Source: Lachnospiraceae bacterium (lineage in GTDB: Bacteria > Bacillota > Clostridia > Lachnospirales > Lachnospiraceae). Taken from it: a stretch of 64,000 nt of DNA. The notes beneath the pieces were generated by a model, which had not been told where the DNA came from, did not search any database, and saw nothing but the letters and a program-made list of their open reading frames with translations. The stretch's first letter is position 1. The number at the start of each line of letters is the position of its first letter. Of this stretch, positions 1-8,686 are shown piece by piece. The translations under genes and the position numbers were made by a program. Location: contig JAETRD010000005.1 in assembly GCA_021770345.1 (NCBI GenBank), forward strand, positions 173,971-237,970. Direction: 5' to 3'.

Positions 1-570
1 GTCCCAGTCTGCCCTGCCCGAATAAAACTGCTCCCTTGTCCTGCCGTGTACGGCAATGGCCGCCGCACCGGATTCCTCGGCAATATGCGCCATCTCCACC
101 GCATTGACACTGCCCTCGTCAAAGCCCTTGCGGATTTTTACCGTCACAGGTTTTTTTATCGCCCGCGCGGTTTTCTCGATAATCGCTCCCGCAAGCCGCG
201 GGTTTTTCATCAGTGCCGAGCCGTCGCCGTTGTTCACTACCTTCGGTACCGGGCAGCCCATATTGATGTCTAAGATATCAAACGGCCGCTCCTCGATCTG
301 TTTTGCAATCTCACTCATGATGTCCGGGTCTGAGCCGAACAGCTGCAGTGATACCGGATTTTCTCCCGAAGCTATCGAAAGCAGCTCCTCCGTGTTTTTA
401 TTCTTATATAAGATCGCCTTGGCGCTCACCATCTCCATACAGAGAAGTCCCGCCCCCTGCTCTCTGCACAGCAAACGAAATGGCAGGTCTGTCACGCCTG
501 CCATCGGTGCCAATATCAGATTATTTGCTAATGTCACATTTCCAATCCGTAACTTTTGTACCGTTCCCAT
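1..570 (-). CDS. dusB: tRNA-dihydrouridine synthase, 3' part beyond left edge
   Basis: This is the first 190 codons of a flavin enzyme that reduces uridine to dihydrouridine in tRNA; the rest lies outside the window. The N-terminus GNVTLANNLILAPMAGVTD is the typical Dus start, followed by the FMN-barrel motif INMGCPVPKV with the catalytic cysteine, then VKIRKGFDE and AVHGRTREQFY. The start is the ATG at 570, 9 bases after the coaX stop, so the two genes are almost certainly co-transcribed. Dus next to biosynthetic genes is common in Firmicutes and says little about regulation. The DusB subfamily is my best guess; DusA or DusC would look similar at this level. No stop or frameshift is seen in the visible part. 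Confidence 0.93.
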   Translation of the reverse strand, partial: MGTVQKLRIGNVTLANNLILAPMAGVTDLPFRLLCREQGAGLLCMEMVSAKAILYKNKNTEELLSIASGENPVSLQLFGSDPDIMSEIAKQIEERPFDILDINMGCPVPKVVNNGDGSALMKNPRLAGAIIEKTARAIKKPVTVKIRKGFDEGSVNAVEMAHIAEESGAAAIAVHGRTREQFYSGRADWD

Positions 571-579
571 GAGCACCGC

Positions 580-1374
580 CTAATTGATTTTTCCCGATTT
601 ACGATTCTGCTTCTTATAGATCAGGTTCATTCCCTTTAATGTCAGATTCGGATCATAGACATCGATCATCGTCGTCTCACTCGCAATAATGCGCCCGAGA
701 CCGCCTGTCGCGACGACCTTTACCTCGCCCATATTCGCCTCGGCGATCATATGACGGACAATGTATTCAGTCTGTCCGATCTGTCCGTACACCAGTCCTG
801 CCTGCATCGAGGAAATCGTCTCCTTTGCCAGAATACTCTCCGGCTTGCGTATCTCAATCTCCGGCAGCTTCGCCGCATCCTCCCAGAGCGCTTTCGCGGA
901 TATGCGGATTCCCGGTGCGGTGACGCCGGACACAAAGGCCCCCTTTGCGTCAACCAGATCGTAAGTTGTGGCCGTACCGAAATCGAGCACCAGCACCGGT
1001 CCGCCGTAAAGCTCATAGGCCGCAGCGGCATCCACGATACGGTCGGCGCCGATCTGACGCGGATTCTCCGTCACAATGCGGATTCCCGTTTTGGTGCCCG
1101 GTTCAATAATAATCGGACGGATGCCGAGGTATTTCACGACCGCCCCCTCCAGAGAGTGCATCACATTGGGGACAACCGAAGCAATAATCGCATCCATAAT
1201 CTCCGTGTGCTTGATATCGTTCTGCTCTAAAAGGTTGATAAGCAGCATCCCGTACTCATCGGATGTCCGCGCCATCTTTGTCGTCATGCGGAACGTTGCC
1301 GCCACCTCATCTCCCCGAAACACGCCAACGGTAATATTTGTGTTTCCAACATCAATCGTTATTAACATCGCCAT
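580..1374 (-). CDS. coaX: type III pantothenate kinase
   Basis: Phosphorylates pantothenate, the first step of coenzyme A synthesis. Motifs: [11 protein letters not shown] at the N-terminus (phosphate-binding), [19 protein letters not shown] in the middle, DFGTATTYD (second nucleotide-binding element) and the C-terminal [11 protein letters not shown]. About 264 residues is normal for the CoaX family. The frame is open further upstream to 1413, but a GGGAGGGAG Shine-Dalgarno lies just before two close ATGs at 1374 and 1368; either may be used. The gene follows the DUF6145 gene by about 28 bases and precedes dusB by 9, within an apparent argF-birA-DUF6145-coaX-dusB operon. Neighbouring birA, also a cofactor gene, is a frequent partner of coaX in Firmicutes. 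Confidence 0.95.
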   Translation of the reverse strand: MAMLITIDVGNTNITVGVFRGDEVAATFRMTTKMARTSDEYGMLLINLLEQNDIKHTEIMDAIIASVVPNVMHSLEGAVVKYLGIRPIIIEPGTKTGIRIVTENPRQIGADRIVDAAAAYELYGGPVLVLDFGTATTYDLVDAKGAFVSGVTAPGIRISAKALWEDAAKLPEIEIRKPESILAKETISSMQAGLVYGQIGQTEYIVRHMIAEANMGEVKVVATGGLGRIIASETTMIDVYDPNLTLKGMNLIYKKQNRKSGKIN

Positions 1375-1402
1375 TCTCCCTCCCGCCGGATTATCCGTAT
1401 TC

Positions 1403-1717
1403 TTATCCGACATATAAAAGCTGATAATACAGCTGCAGCCCCTCCAGCAAATCCTGCCTGGTCTGCTGGAGCTGCTTGAGCTTCAATCCGCATCCGATCT
1501 CGTCATAGAGCAGGTCCCCCTCATCACAGGAAGCGCGGAATTCCAGCTCGCCGTCCCCGTCAAATACCAGCTGCACGGTTCCGCCCACATCCTCGGTAAA
1601 AAGCACGCACATAATTTTCAGTTCATCCTTTACCTGCTGTGGGAGCCCGAAAAAGTCCTCATTCAGATAATATTTTTTGTTGTATGCACTCGCCCCGCAA
1701 AGCACTACTTCTTCCAT
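1403..1717 (-). CDS. DUF6145 family protein, function unknown
   Basis: A 104-residue acidic soluble protein without signal peptide or membrane segment. I recognise it as a small conserved protein of Lachnospiraceae (DUF6145 type) that often sits between birA and coaX. Visible features are a predicted beta-rich middle ([19 protein letters not shown]) and a helical C-terminus rich in Leu and Gln ([24 protein letters not shown]), which could form a dimer helix. The start ATG at 1717 follows AAAGGTG at a suitable distance. It lies 35 bases after birA and its end overlaps the longest possible coaX frame, so it is in the same operon. No function is claimed. Confidence 0.8.
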   Translation of the reverse strand: MEEVVLCGASAYNKKYYLNEDFFGLPQQVKDELKIMCVLFTEDVGGTVQLVFDGDGELEFRASCDEGDLLYDEIGCGLKLKQLQQTRQDLLEGLQLYYQLLYVG

Positions 1718-1752
1718 CTTCCATCACCTTTCCGGCGTATACCGTACCCGTT

Positions 1753-2730
1753 TTACACATAACCATACACTCCGCGCACCGAAACTTCCCCGGCAGACAC
1801 AAGCCTGCGGCTCTCCCAGGTATCTACGATCAGTTCTCCCCGGGGCGTGATCCCCATCGCTTTTCCCTCAAAGGGCTCTTTGGGGTCAAGCACCCGCACC
1901 ATCTGATTTTTGTTTACCAGATGCGCGTCGTATTCTTTCACCAGCCCGCGCAGGTCCTGCGTCTCCATATACACCGCATAGTAATGCTCCAGCTGCTCTA
2001 AGGTTTCCTCGATCAGCGCAGCCCGCTTAATATGCTGTCCCGTCTCGCGGTACAGCGAAGTAGCCATATGCGCGATATCCTCCGGAAAACTCTCGTTATG
2101 CACATTGATGCCGATACCGATCACAATATAGTCCACATAATCAAACTGTGCACTCATCTCCGTGAGAATCCCGCAGACCTTTTTCCCGTTCATGACAATG
2201 TCATTGGGCCACTTGATTCCTGCCGGCCGGTCCGTGCATTTCGTAATCGCCTTCGAGACGGCCAGCGCAGCCACCAGTGTCAGCATTGAGGCATTGTCCG
2301 GATAGATCTCCGGCCGCAGCATCAGCGTCATAAAAATGCCTGTCCCACGCGGGGATTCCCAGTTCCGGCCTCGTCTTCCCCGACCCGCGTTCTGCTGTTC
2401 CGCCACCACCAGCGTGCCGGAAGGGTATCCCTCCTCCGCAAGCTGCTTTGCGCGTGTATTCGTGGAGTCCAGAACCGGAAAACAGAAAATCTCCTGTCCC
2501 GCCCACTCTGTCCTGCGAAGACTCTTTATTTCTTCCTCGCTCAGTATATCCGGCGCCGCTATAAAACGATAGCCCCGGTTCGGCACGGCCTCAATCTGAT
2601 AACCGGCCTCCTTCAGCTGATTGATTCCCTTCCAGACAGCGGTTCTCGAAACGCCGAATTTCTCGCACAGGGCCTGTCCCGACACATAATCTCCCGCCTC
2701 GCGCAGGACTGTCAGCAACTCTGTCTTCAT
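1753..2730 (-). CDS. birA: bifunctional biotin ligase and biotin operon repressor
   Basis: Attaches biotin to carboxylase carrier proteins and, in its two-domain form, represses biotin genes. An N-terminal winged helix (about residues 1-65, VSGQALCEKFGVSRTAVWKG) is present, so this is the regulatory class. The catalytic domain shows VLDSTNTRAKQLAEEG, the biotin-binding loop GRGRRGRNWESP, KWPNDIVMNGKKVCGILTE and GIGINVHNE. The C-terminal SH3-like cap (about residues 275-325) ends with GEVSVRGVYGYV. The 325-residue length is standard. The start at 2730 is followed downstream by DUF6145 and preceded by argF with a 49-base gap. No biotin synthesis genes are visible in the window. Confidence 0.96.
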   Translation of the reverse strand: MKTELLTVLREAGDYVSGQALCEKFGVSRTAVWKGINQLKEAGYQIEAVPNRGYRFIAAPDILSEEEIKSLRRTEWAGQEIFCFPVLDSTNTRAKQLAEEGYPSGTLVVAEQQNAGRGRRGRNWESPRGTGIFMTLMLRPEIYPDNASMLTLVAALAVSKAITKCTDRPAGIKWPNDIVMNGKKVCGILTEMSAQFDYVDYIVIGIGINVHNESFPEDIAHMATSLYRETGQHIKRAALIEETLEQLEHYYAVYMETQDLRGLVKEYDAHLVNKNQMVRVLDPKEPFEGKAMGITPRGELIVDTWESRRLVSAGEVSVRGVYGYV

Positions 2731-2779
2731 ATGATATAAATCCCCCGATTCCGGTTCCCACAGAACCGCACATATGCCG

Positions 2780-3769
2780 TTACTCGCACAGCGTTGCGAA
2801 CATCACGGCCTTGATGGTATGCATCCGGTTTTCCGCCTCGTCAAAGACAACCGACTGCGTGCTTTCGAATACCTCGTCAGTTACTTCAAGCTCACTGTAA
2901 CCGAATTTTTCGTATACCTCCTGTCCGATCTTCGTCTTTAGATCATGGAAAGCCGGCAGACAGTGCATAAAGATTGCATCGGGTTTTGCGTTTTCCATCG
3001 CCGCTTTGTTTACCTGATACGGCATCAGATCCGAAAGGCGCTCCGCCCACACTTCATCCGGCTCGCCCATGGACACCCACACGTCGGTGTAGATAACGTC
3101 CGCGTCTTTTGTCCCCTCTGCCACGTCTTCCGTCAGCGTGATCGTCGCCCCCGTCTCTTTCGCAATCGCGAGACATTCCGCGACCAGCCCCTCCTCCGGA
3201 AAATATTTCTTTGACGTGCAGGCAACAAAATCCATCCCCAGCTTTGCGCAGGCAACCATCAGGGAATTCCCCATATTATAGCGGGCGTCTCCCATATATG
3301 TAAATTTCACACCCTTTAATCGCCCCAGATGCTCCCGCACCGTCAGCATGTCCGCGAGCATCTGCGTCGGATGAAACTCATTTGTCAGACCGTTCCAAAC
3401 GGGAACCCCCGCATAGGCCGCCAGTTCCTCCACAATCTCCTGTCCGAAGCCACGGTACTCGATACCGTCAAACATGCGCCCGAGCACGCGCGCGGTATCC
3501 GGGATACTCTCCTTCTTTCCGATCTGGGACCCCGACGGGTCTAAGTAGGTCACATGCATCCCCAGATCATGCGCCGCCACCTCAAAGGAACAGCGCGTTC
3601 TTGTGCTGGTCTTCTCGAAAATCAGCGCTATATTTTTCCCGGTAAGGCTGTCATGACGGATTCCCTGCTTTTTCTTCTCCTTCAGCTCCGCCGCAAGATC
3701 AATCAGGTACATGATCTCCTCCGGTGTGTAATCCAGTAATTTTAAAAAACTTCTTCCTTTTAAATTCAT
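2780..3769 (-). CDS. argF: ornithine carbamoyltransferase
   Basis: Makes citrulline from ornithine and carbamoyl phosphate; it serves arginine synthesis or, in reverse, arginine fermentation. The carbamoyl-phosphate site [15 protein letters not shown], the HPTQMLAD motif and the OTCase signature [10 protein letters not shown] are all present. Length of 329 residues is close to the usual 310-335. The SD AAGGAG lies just before the ATG at 3769. No arcA or arcC is adjacent, so the direction cannot be told from context. It appears to head the five-gene operon down to dusB; no convincing promoter was found in the 85 bases above it, apart from an A+T-rich stretch. Confidence 0.96.
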   Translation of the reverse strand: MNLKGRSFLKLLDYTPEEIMYLIDLAAELKEKKKQGIRHDSLTGKNIALIFEKTSTRTRCSFEVAAHDLGMHVTYLDPSGSQIGKKESIPDTARVLGRMFDGIEYRGFGQEIVEELAAYAGVPVWNGLTNEFHPTQMLADMLTVREHLGRLKGVKFTYMGDARYNMGNSLMVACAKLGMDFVACTSKKYFPEEGLVAECLAIAKETGATITLTEDVAEGTKDADVIYTDVWVSMGEPDEVWAERLSDLMPYQVNKAAMENAKPDAIFMHCLPAFHDLKTKIGQEVYEKFGYSELEVTDEVFESTQSVVFDEAENRMHTIKAVMFATLCE

Positions 3770-3814
3770 GCCGGTTCTCCTTATTTATTGATTGTCCTCT
3801 ATAAAGTAAGCAAA

Positions 3815-3840
3815 CAGGCTGCCATCCAAATGGCAGCCTG
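3815..3840 (-). terminator. stem-loop after the SPFH gene, possible terminator
   Basis: A perfect 11-bp stem (CAGGCTGCCAT, 3815-3825; ATGGCAGCCTG, 3830-3840) with a 4-base loop lies between the SPFH gene and argF. On the minus strand it is followed by TTTGCTTACTTTAT, a broken T tract, so termination may be partial. Confidence 0.6.
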
Positions 3841-3854
3841 CATGCTCGATTCTG

Positions 3855-4784
3855 TTATTTGTTTTCTGCAACCTCTACCACAGATTTTGCAAGCCCTGCA
3901 ATCCCCTGAATCTCCGAAGGGATTATAATCTTCGTCGCTTTGCCGTCCGCTGCCTTGGCAAACGCCTCTAAGCTCTTAAGCTGAATCACGCCCTGATCCG
4001 GAGCCGCATCTTTTATCATGCGCAGACCGTCCGCATTCGCCTGCTGAATTTTAAGGATTGCCTCCGCCTGACCTTCGGCCTCGCGGATAGTCGCCTCCTT
4101 CTTGGCCTCCGCGCGGAGAATCGCGGCCTGTTTCTCCGCCTCTGCATCCAGAATCGCGGATTCCTTCTTACCCTCCGCAACAAGCACGGTCGACTTTTTC
4201 TCGCCTTCCGCACGAAGGATGGCCTCACGGCGCTCGCGCTCCGCCTTCATCTGCTTCTCCATCGCATCCTGAATCGCTGCCGGCGGAATGATGTTCTTAA
4301 GCTCGACACGGTTTACCTTAATCCCCCACGGATCCGTCGCCACATCAAGCGTCGCACGCATCTTTGTGTTAATCGTCTCTCTCGAGGTCAGTGTCTCGTC
4401 TAACTCCAGATCACCGATGATATTACGAAGTGTGGTTGCCGTCAGGTTCTCGATTGCCATGATCGGATTCTCGACGCCGTATGCATACAGCTTCGGGTCG
4501 GTAATCTGGTAGTACACCACGGTGTCAATCTGCATCGTTACGTTATCTTTGGTGATTACCGGCTGCGGCGGGAAATCCACCACCTGCTCTTTTAAAGTGA
4601 CACGCTTTGCCACGCGGTCAATAAACGGCACTTTGAAATGAAGCCCCACTGACCAGGTCGTGAGGAATCCTCCCAGCCGCTCCACGACATACGCATTCGC
4701 CTGCGGCACAATCTTAATACAGGATGCTGCAATGACAAGGCAGACTATAACCAGAAAAATAAGTGTTCCAACAAAAAATCCCAT
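3855..4784 (-). CDS. SPFH/band-7 membrane protein (paraslipin/QmcA type)
   Basis: A stomatin-like protein that forms oligomeric membrane scaffolds. One N-terminal membrane segment (about residues 3-25) is followed by the band-7 domain (QANAYVVERLGGF, VPFIDRVAKRVTLKEQVVDFPP, YGVENPIMAIENLTATTLR) and a long Ala/Glu-rich coiled coil (about residues 180-255) with repeated EAEKQAAILRAEAKKEA units. The start at 4784 is chosen because GGAGG lies 5 bases upstream; an ATG 12 bases earlier has no SD. About 309 residues is typical. The usual NfeD partner gene is not adjacent. It has its own promoter (4838-4866). Likely role is membrane microdomain organisation or protease quality control, known for relatives only. 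Confidence 0.9.
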   Translation of the reverse strand: MGFFVGTLIFLVIVCLVIAASCIKIVPQANAYVVERLGGFLTTWSVGLHFKVPFIDRVAKRVTLKEQVVDFPPQPVITKDNVTMQIDTVVYYQITDPKLYAYGVENPIMAIENLTATTLRNIIGDLELDETLTSRETINTKMRATLDVATDPWGIKVNRVELKNIIPPAAIQDAMEKQMKAERERREAILRAEGEKKSTVLVAEGKKESAILDAEAEKQAAILRAEAKKEATIREAEGQAEAILKIQQANADGLRMIKDAAPDQGVIQLKSLEAFAKAADGKATKIIIPSEIQGIAGLAKSVVEVAENK

Positions 4785-4837
4785 ACTGTCCTCCATCTGT
4801 TCTCTTTTCTATGATTTAGGTTTCCCCGTTTGATATC

Positions 4838-4866
4838 ATATTACTATATTTAATTTCAAATTACAA
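4838..4866 (-). promoter_or_regulatory. sigma-A-like promoter of the SPFH gene
   Basis: On the minus strand TTGTAA (4866-4861) and TAATAT (4843-4838) are separated by 17 bases, about 50 bases above the chosen ATG. Confidence 0.6.
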
Positions 4867-4868
4867 GA

Positions 4869-4948
4869 ACAGCCGCAGGAAATTGATTTGCGGGGTACAG
4901 ACATCAAAAACACTCCTGCTGCACCCGCACACACTCCCCTGCGGCTGT
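4869..4948 (-). terminator. long-loop inverted repeat after the wall hydrolase gene
   Basis: ACAGCCGCAGG (4869-4879) and CCTGCGGCTGT (4938-4948) form a perfect 11-bp inverted repeat around a 58-base loop. On the minus strand it comes 22 bases after the hydrolase stop and is followed by TTCTTGTAATTT, which suits a weak terminator. The loop is unusually long, so a structured 3' UTR is also possible. Confidence 0.4.
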
Positions 4949-4970
4949 CTCTGTAATTCTAAATTTCATT

Positions 4971-6368
4971 CTAATAAAATACATGATTGCCGATCACCAC
5001 TCCGGCCTGACCCGAAGATGCTCTCTTAAAACGCACAGCCCCTCCGGTATTGTCCATACCGTTTATGGCTTCCTGCGCTGCCTGAATGCAGCTTCCCTTT
5101 GGCCCGTTTGCGGCAATGCTTCCGACAGAACCCTTTCCGGCAGGCGGGAACTGTCCGCTCTGGTAAATCACACTGTAAATATCTCCCGGATAGCTGCCGG
5201 ATTTCACACGGTTCATAACAACCGCCCCGACCGCAAGCTGTCCTTCATAACACTCGTTTCCGGCCTCACACTGAATCAACGCTGCAAGCAGGGTTACGTC
5301 ATCCACCGACGCTGCCACCGCCGTACTCTGTACGGCTCCTGAACTTGCCACCTGCGCTGCCTTTTTCGCCTCTTCCTCTTCCTTCTGCTTTGCAAGCGCT
5401 TCCTGCTCTTCGGTAATCGTAACCGCCTCACCGAGCGCGAGCTCCGTCGTCACATAGTCTGCACTGACATAACTGGTCTGTCCGCCGTAATTTACAGCCA
5501 CCCAGCCGTCCACCGGCTCCGCATCCGTGTCAACGGTAAGCGCCATTCCGGTAGAAACCACGCCGATGACGGAACCCTCCGTATCGGCCTCGCTGCGGAT
5601 ACGCAGACCGTTCGCCTGAATCTCCGCCGACGTCTCAACAGTTTCCATCGCATAATTCATTGCATCTGTTCCGGATACACAGTAGGAATTCATCACCCAG
5701 CCGTCCACATTTCCGGATACCACATGACTCCATGTATCGCCGACCTCGACAATCTCCGCGACGTCTCCCTTGTACATCTTTCCTACAATCTCTGCATTCT
5801 CATCTCCCGCGGCTCTGACATACAGAAACTCCTGTACATCCGCCATCAGGCGATTCTGCCACAAAAGCTCTTCCTCGGATGCTGCAGATGCCTCCTCCTC
5901 GGATGCTGCAGATGCCTCCTGCTCCTCCCCGGATACCGCAGGTGCTTCCTGCTCTTCTCCGGATACCACAGGTGCTTCCTGTTCCTCCCCGGATACCGCA
6001 GGCGCTTGCTGCTCTTCTTCGGATATCACAGGTAATCGCTGCTCCTCCTCGGATATCACAAGTGCATTCCGCTCTTTTTCAAATATCGCAGATGCTTCCT
6101 TCTCTTCCTCTCCGGCCGCGACCAATATTGTCTCGGTCTGCTTCATCTTCGCCGTCATTCTGTCGATGGCTCCGATCGCATCTGTCTCGATTTCGTTCAT
6201 CCGGACAACAACTCCTGCTGTCCCGTCCGTAGCTAAGTCCGTTCTTGTCTCCACTGCCACGGCTGTCGATTCTGCAGCAACCGTCTCTGCAGCTCCTGCG
6301 ACTGCGCTCATCACCACCAGCGAACCGGCAACGGCGATACCCCCAACCGCTCTCTTTTTCAAATTCAT
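4971..6368 (-). CDS. secreted SleB-type cell wall hydrolase with SH3 domains and repeat linker
   Basis: A 465-residue exported protein. A signal peptide (about residues 1-26, MNLKKRAVGGIAVAGSLVVMSAVAGA) is followed by a variable region, a Glu/Pro-rich linker of 10-residue repeats (about residues 90-165, VSGEEQEAPA units), two bacterial SH3 domains (FLYVRAAGDENAEIVGKMYKGD and GLRIRSEADTEGSVIGVVSTG), a short Lys/Glu coiled segment and a C-terminal Hydrolase_2 (SleB) domain (LAALIQCEAGNECYEGQLAVG, VVMNRVKSG, YQSGQFPPAG). SleB relatives cut peptidoglycan in spore cortex lysis or cell separation. The start at 6368 has GGAGG 5 bases upstream; the ATG 12 bases earlier lacks one. The role in spores or in vegetative wall turnover cannot be told here. 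Confidence 0.88.
   Translation of the reverse strand: MNLKKRAVGGIAVAGSLVVMSAVAGAAETVAAESTAVAVETRTDLATDGTAGVVVRMNEIETDAIGAIDRMTAKMKQTETILVAAGEEEKEASAIFEKERNALVISEEEQRLPVISEEEQQAPAVSGEEQEAPVVSGEEQEAPAVSGEEQEASAASEEEASAASEEELLWQNRLMADVQEFLYVRAAGDENAEIVGKMYKGDVAEIVEVGDTWSHVVSGNVDGWVMNSYCVSGTDAMNYAMETVETSAEIQANGLRIRSEADTEGSVIGVVSTGMALTVDTDAEPVDGWVAVNYGGQTSYVSADYVTTELALGEAVTITEEQEALAKQKEEEEAKKAAQVASSGAVQSTAVAASVDDVTLLAALIQCEAGNECYEGQLAVGAVVMNRVKSGSYPGDIYSVIYQSGQFPPAGKGSVGSIAANGPKGSCIQAAQEAINGMDNTGGAVRFKRASSGQAGVVIGNHVFY
5872..6100 (-). repeat. tandem repeats coding for an acidic linker
   Basis: Two 24-bp copies (about 5872-5919) are followed by six 30-bp units (5921-6100) in the wall hydrolase gene. 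The units encode near-identical acidic 10-residue blocks of the type SGEEQEAPAV. Units nearest 5921-6010 are almost identical; the later ones have diverged. Unit number keeps the reading frame, so slippage would change linker length without breaking the protein. Confidence 0.85.
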
Positions 6369-6545
6369 AGAAACCTCCATAGGTGTGAACTATTTTTTGA
6401 AATAGTATTACACTTTCTTGTTTCATTTTATTCGTTTTTGTTACAATTATTACGGATTTATTACATTCGGAATTATAACAAAGCTTTTTAATCTTGTCAA
6501 GTTTTTGTAACATTTTTGTGACATTTGCCCTGTTTTGCATCACGG

Positions 6546-6590
6546 AAAAGAGGCGGGAACCACTGTAATTCCGTGGTTTCCGCCTCTTTT
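6546..6590 (-). terminator. intrinsic terminator of pgi (both strands possible)
   Basis: An 18-bp stem with one mismatch (AAAAGAGGCGGGAACCAC, 6546-6563; GTGGTTTCCGCCTCTTTT, 6573-6590) with a 9-base loop lies about 54 bases after the pgi stop. Flanking A and T runs make it usable in either direction. Confidence 0.88.
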
Positions 6591-6605
6591 ATTCAATCTA
6601 AGCCA

Positions 6606-6636
6606 AGGACTGTTCACAGAGCGTGCAATCCGTCGT
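6606..6636. repeat. REP-like hairpin with conserved loop, copy 1
   Basis: GGACTG and CAATCC arms surround the loop TTCACAGAGCGT. A better-paired relative with loop TTCACGGAGCGT lies at 53939-53977. The stem here has one mismatch. Confidence 0.35.
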
Positions 6637-6643
6637 TTTGGGA

Positions 6644-7990
6644 TTAAAGCCTCTTCAAAAGAGCCTCTCTCGCTTCCTCATAGCCCGGTTTTCCGAGAAG
6701 TGCAAACATATTTTTCTTGTAGCTCTCCACACCCGGCTGATTAAACGGATTTACACCCAGAAGATATCCGCTGATTCCGACTGCGAATTCAAAGAAATAA
6801 AACAGTTCTCCGAGATAAAACTCGTTCTGCTCCGGAATCTTCACCATAAGGTTCGGCACATTGCCGTCCGTGTGCGCTAAAATCGTTCCGTTCATCGCGC
6901 TCTTATTGACAAAATCCATATCTTTGCCGGCAAGGTAATTGAGTCCGTCAAGGTCTACCGGCTCCTCGTTCAGCACAATTGTCTCTCGCGAAGTCTCCAC
7001 ATTCAGAACGGTCTCAAACATCACCCGCGCGCCGTCCTGGATAAACTGTCCCATAGAGTGAAGATCCGTAGTCAGATCTACGGATGCCGGGAACAGACCC
7101 TTCTGGTCCTTTCCTTCACTCTCGCCGTAGAGCTGTTTCCACCACTCCGCCACATAGTGAAGGCTCGGCTCATAATCCGCAAGTACCTCGACGGCTTTTC
7201 CCTTGCGGAGCAGAATGTTGCGCACCGCCGCATACTGCAGGGAATCGTTTTCCGCAAAATCTTTCTCAAGCGCCAGCTTTCTGCCCTCCGCGGCGCCTTC
7301 CATCAGCTTGTCAATGTCCGCTCCGCTGACTGCGATCGGAAGAAGGCCGACTGCGGTAAGCACGGAAAAACGTCCTCCCACATCGTCGGGAACCACAAAC
7401 GTCTCATAGCCTTCCTCGGTAGCAAGATTCTTAAGCGCGCCTCTCGCCTTATCCGTGGTCGCATAAATCCTCTTTGCAGCGCCCTCTTTACCGTATTTCT
7501 TTTCCAGCATCTCTTTGAAAACGCGGAACGCGATAGCCGGCTCGGTGGTTGTCCCCGACTTGGAAATAATATTGACCGAAAAATCTCTGTCTCCGATGAC
7601 ATCCACAAGCCCTTTTAAGTATGTACCACTGATACTGTTACCCGCATAGTAGATTTCCGGTGTCTTGCGCACCTCCTTCGGAAGATTGTTGTAAAATCCG
7701 TGTCTCAAAAACTCAATCGCCGCTCTCGCTCCGAGGTAGGAGCCACCGATGCCGATTACAACCAACACCTCCGAATCGGACTGAATTCTCCTTGCCGCCT
7801 CTTTGATTCTGGCAAACTCTTCCTTATCATAATCCACCGGGAGATCAATCCAGCCCAGAAAGTCATTGCCGGCGCCCGACCTTGAGGTGAGCTGTTCTTT
7901 TGCATCCGCCACAAGCTTTTCCATGTAGCTTACTTCCTCTTTGCTGATAAAACCAGCCGTTTTCGAGTAATCAAACGATACTTTTCCCAT
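6644..7990 (-). CDS. pgi: glucose-6-phosphate isomerase
   Basis: Interconverts glucose-6-phosphate and fructose-6-phosphate in glycolysis. The 448-residue length fits the short Firmicute class. Motifs: [19 protein letters not shown] near the N-terminus, [15 protein letters not shown], the PGI signature [17 protein letters not shown] and the second signature [15 protein letters not shown] near the C-terminus. The SD AAAGGAG precedes the ATG at 7990. A promoter at 8023-8051 and a strong terminator at 6546-6590 mark it as a single-gene unit. Nothing unusual is seen in the sequence. Confidence 0.97.
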   Translation of the reverse strand: MGKVSFDYSKTAGFISKEEVSYMEKLVADAKEQLTSRSGAGNDFLGWIDLPVDYDKEEFARIKEAARRIQSDSEVLVVIGIGGSYLGARAAIEFLRHGFYNNLPKEVRKTPEIYYAGNSISGTYLKGLVDVIGDRDFSVNIISKSGTTTEPAIAFRVFKEMLEKKYGKEGAAKRIYATTDKARGALKNLATEEGYETFVVPDDVGGRFSVLTAVGLLPIAVSGADIDKLMEGAAEGRKLALEKDFAENDSLQYAAVRNILLRKGKAVEVLADYEPSLHYVAEWWKQLYGESEGKDQKGLFPASVDLTTDLHSMGQFIQDGARVMFETVLNVETSRETIVLNEEPVDLDGLNYLAGKDMDFVNKSAMNGTILAHTDGNVPNLMVKIPEQNEFYLGELFYFFEFAVGISGYLLGVNPFNQPGVESYKKNMFALLGKPGYEEAREALLKRL

Positions 7991-8022
7991 ACTCCGTACT
8001 CCTTTGTCCCTGAATTTTTTTC

Positions 8023-8051
8023 ATTTTATCAAACCTGTTTTGTTCCTGCAA
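8023..8051 (-). promoter_or_regulatory. sigma-A promoter of pgi
   Basis: Minus-strand TTGCAG (8051-8046) and an extended -10 TGATAAAAT (TAAAAT at 8028-8023) with 17-base spacing, about 32 bases above the start codon. Confidence 0.7.
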
Positions 8052-8080
8052 GCGCTTTTGACCTGATTCTTCCGTCATTC

Positions 8081-8377
8081 CTACGGAAACACCTCGTCCA
8101 AAACAGCGTCTAAAAGCTCCGCCGCACCGTCCGGCAGTTCTCCTCCCGATACGGAATCCCTGCTCTCCGCAGGCTGCGGCACCGCCTCCTGCCGTACGGG
8201 CTCTGCGGACACAACCGTCTTTTCCTGCGAAGGAAGTCTGTCGAGAATCTGATGCATAAGCTTTTCCACTCGTTTTATCCTATGTGATGTGACGGCCAAA
8301 AGGATACATGCAAAAACACCTGCCACAATGACAATCCCATCGGCATACTGCACGATCAAATTACCAATCTGCTCCAT
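8081..8377 (-). CDS. small single-span membrane protein, unknown function
   Basis: A 98-residue protein with one strongly hydrophobic segment (about residues 9-29, YADGIVIVAGVFACILLAV) followed by a basic stretch (SHRIKRVEKLMHQILDRL) and an acidic, Pro/Glu-rich tail. The basic flank predicts a cytoplasmic C-terminus. The frame is open for 48 more codons upstream, but AGAGGT lies 7 bases before the ATG at 8377 and no SD fits the earlier codons. I do not recognise a family. It lies between pgi and murG and faces away from murG. Confidence 0.6.
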   Translation of the reverse strand: MEQIGNLIVQYADGIVIVAGVFACILLAVTSHRIKRVEKLMHQILDRLPSQEKTVVSAEPVRQEAVPQPAESRDSVSGGELPDGAAELLDAVLDEVFP

Positions 8378-8623
8378 ACACATTACCTCTCTTTTCTTCT
8401 CCGGCGGCATACTGCCTGTCCGCCAAATCTTTTCTCTACTATTATAAGTAGATTTCGGATATTTGAAAAGAGTACCCGACCGGAAATTCGCCGCAAATTC
8501 CGACATTTTGTTACCATTCACGGCTCATGGAACCTCCCATGGCAACGATATTTTCCCCTGGCAATGCTTTGATGCAAATCTATCTTTATTTTAGCCCTTA
8601 TTCCTAAATTTACAAGTCTTTTC
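8378..8623. other. intergenic region between small membrane gene and murG promoter
   Basis: With the murG promoter and leader, this makes a gene-free stretch of about 309 bases. On the minus strand TATAAT (8446-8441) sits inside a small palindrome, CTACT-ATTATA-AGTAG (8436-8451), a possible -10 box for the small membrane gene but without a clear -35. I see no RNA gene or coding frame with an SD site here. Confidence 0.4.
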
Positions 8624-8652
8624 TTGACTTTTAGGCATAAGGGTATTATAAA
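8624..8652 (+). promoter_or_regulatory. sigma-A promoter of murG
   Basis: TTGACT (8624-8629) and TATAAA (8647-8652) are 17 bases apart, 35 bases above the murG start. Confidence 0.75.
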
Positions 8653-8686
8653 TAGTGAAGTACAGCACAGGAAAGGAACAGTTCTT

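Noticed and set aside
751-1230. Open plus-strand frame opposite coaX (159 codons)
   Set aside because: It is antisense to a clear CoaX coding frame, has no SD and no recognisable motifs.
5872-6100. CRISPR-like array
   Set aside because: Repeats are contiguous, without spacers, and code in frame for an acidic linker.
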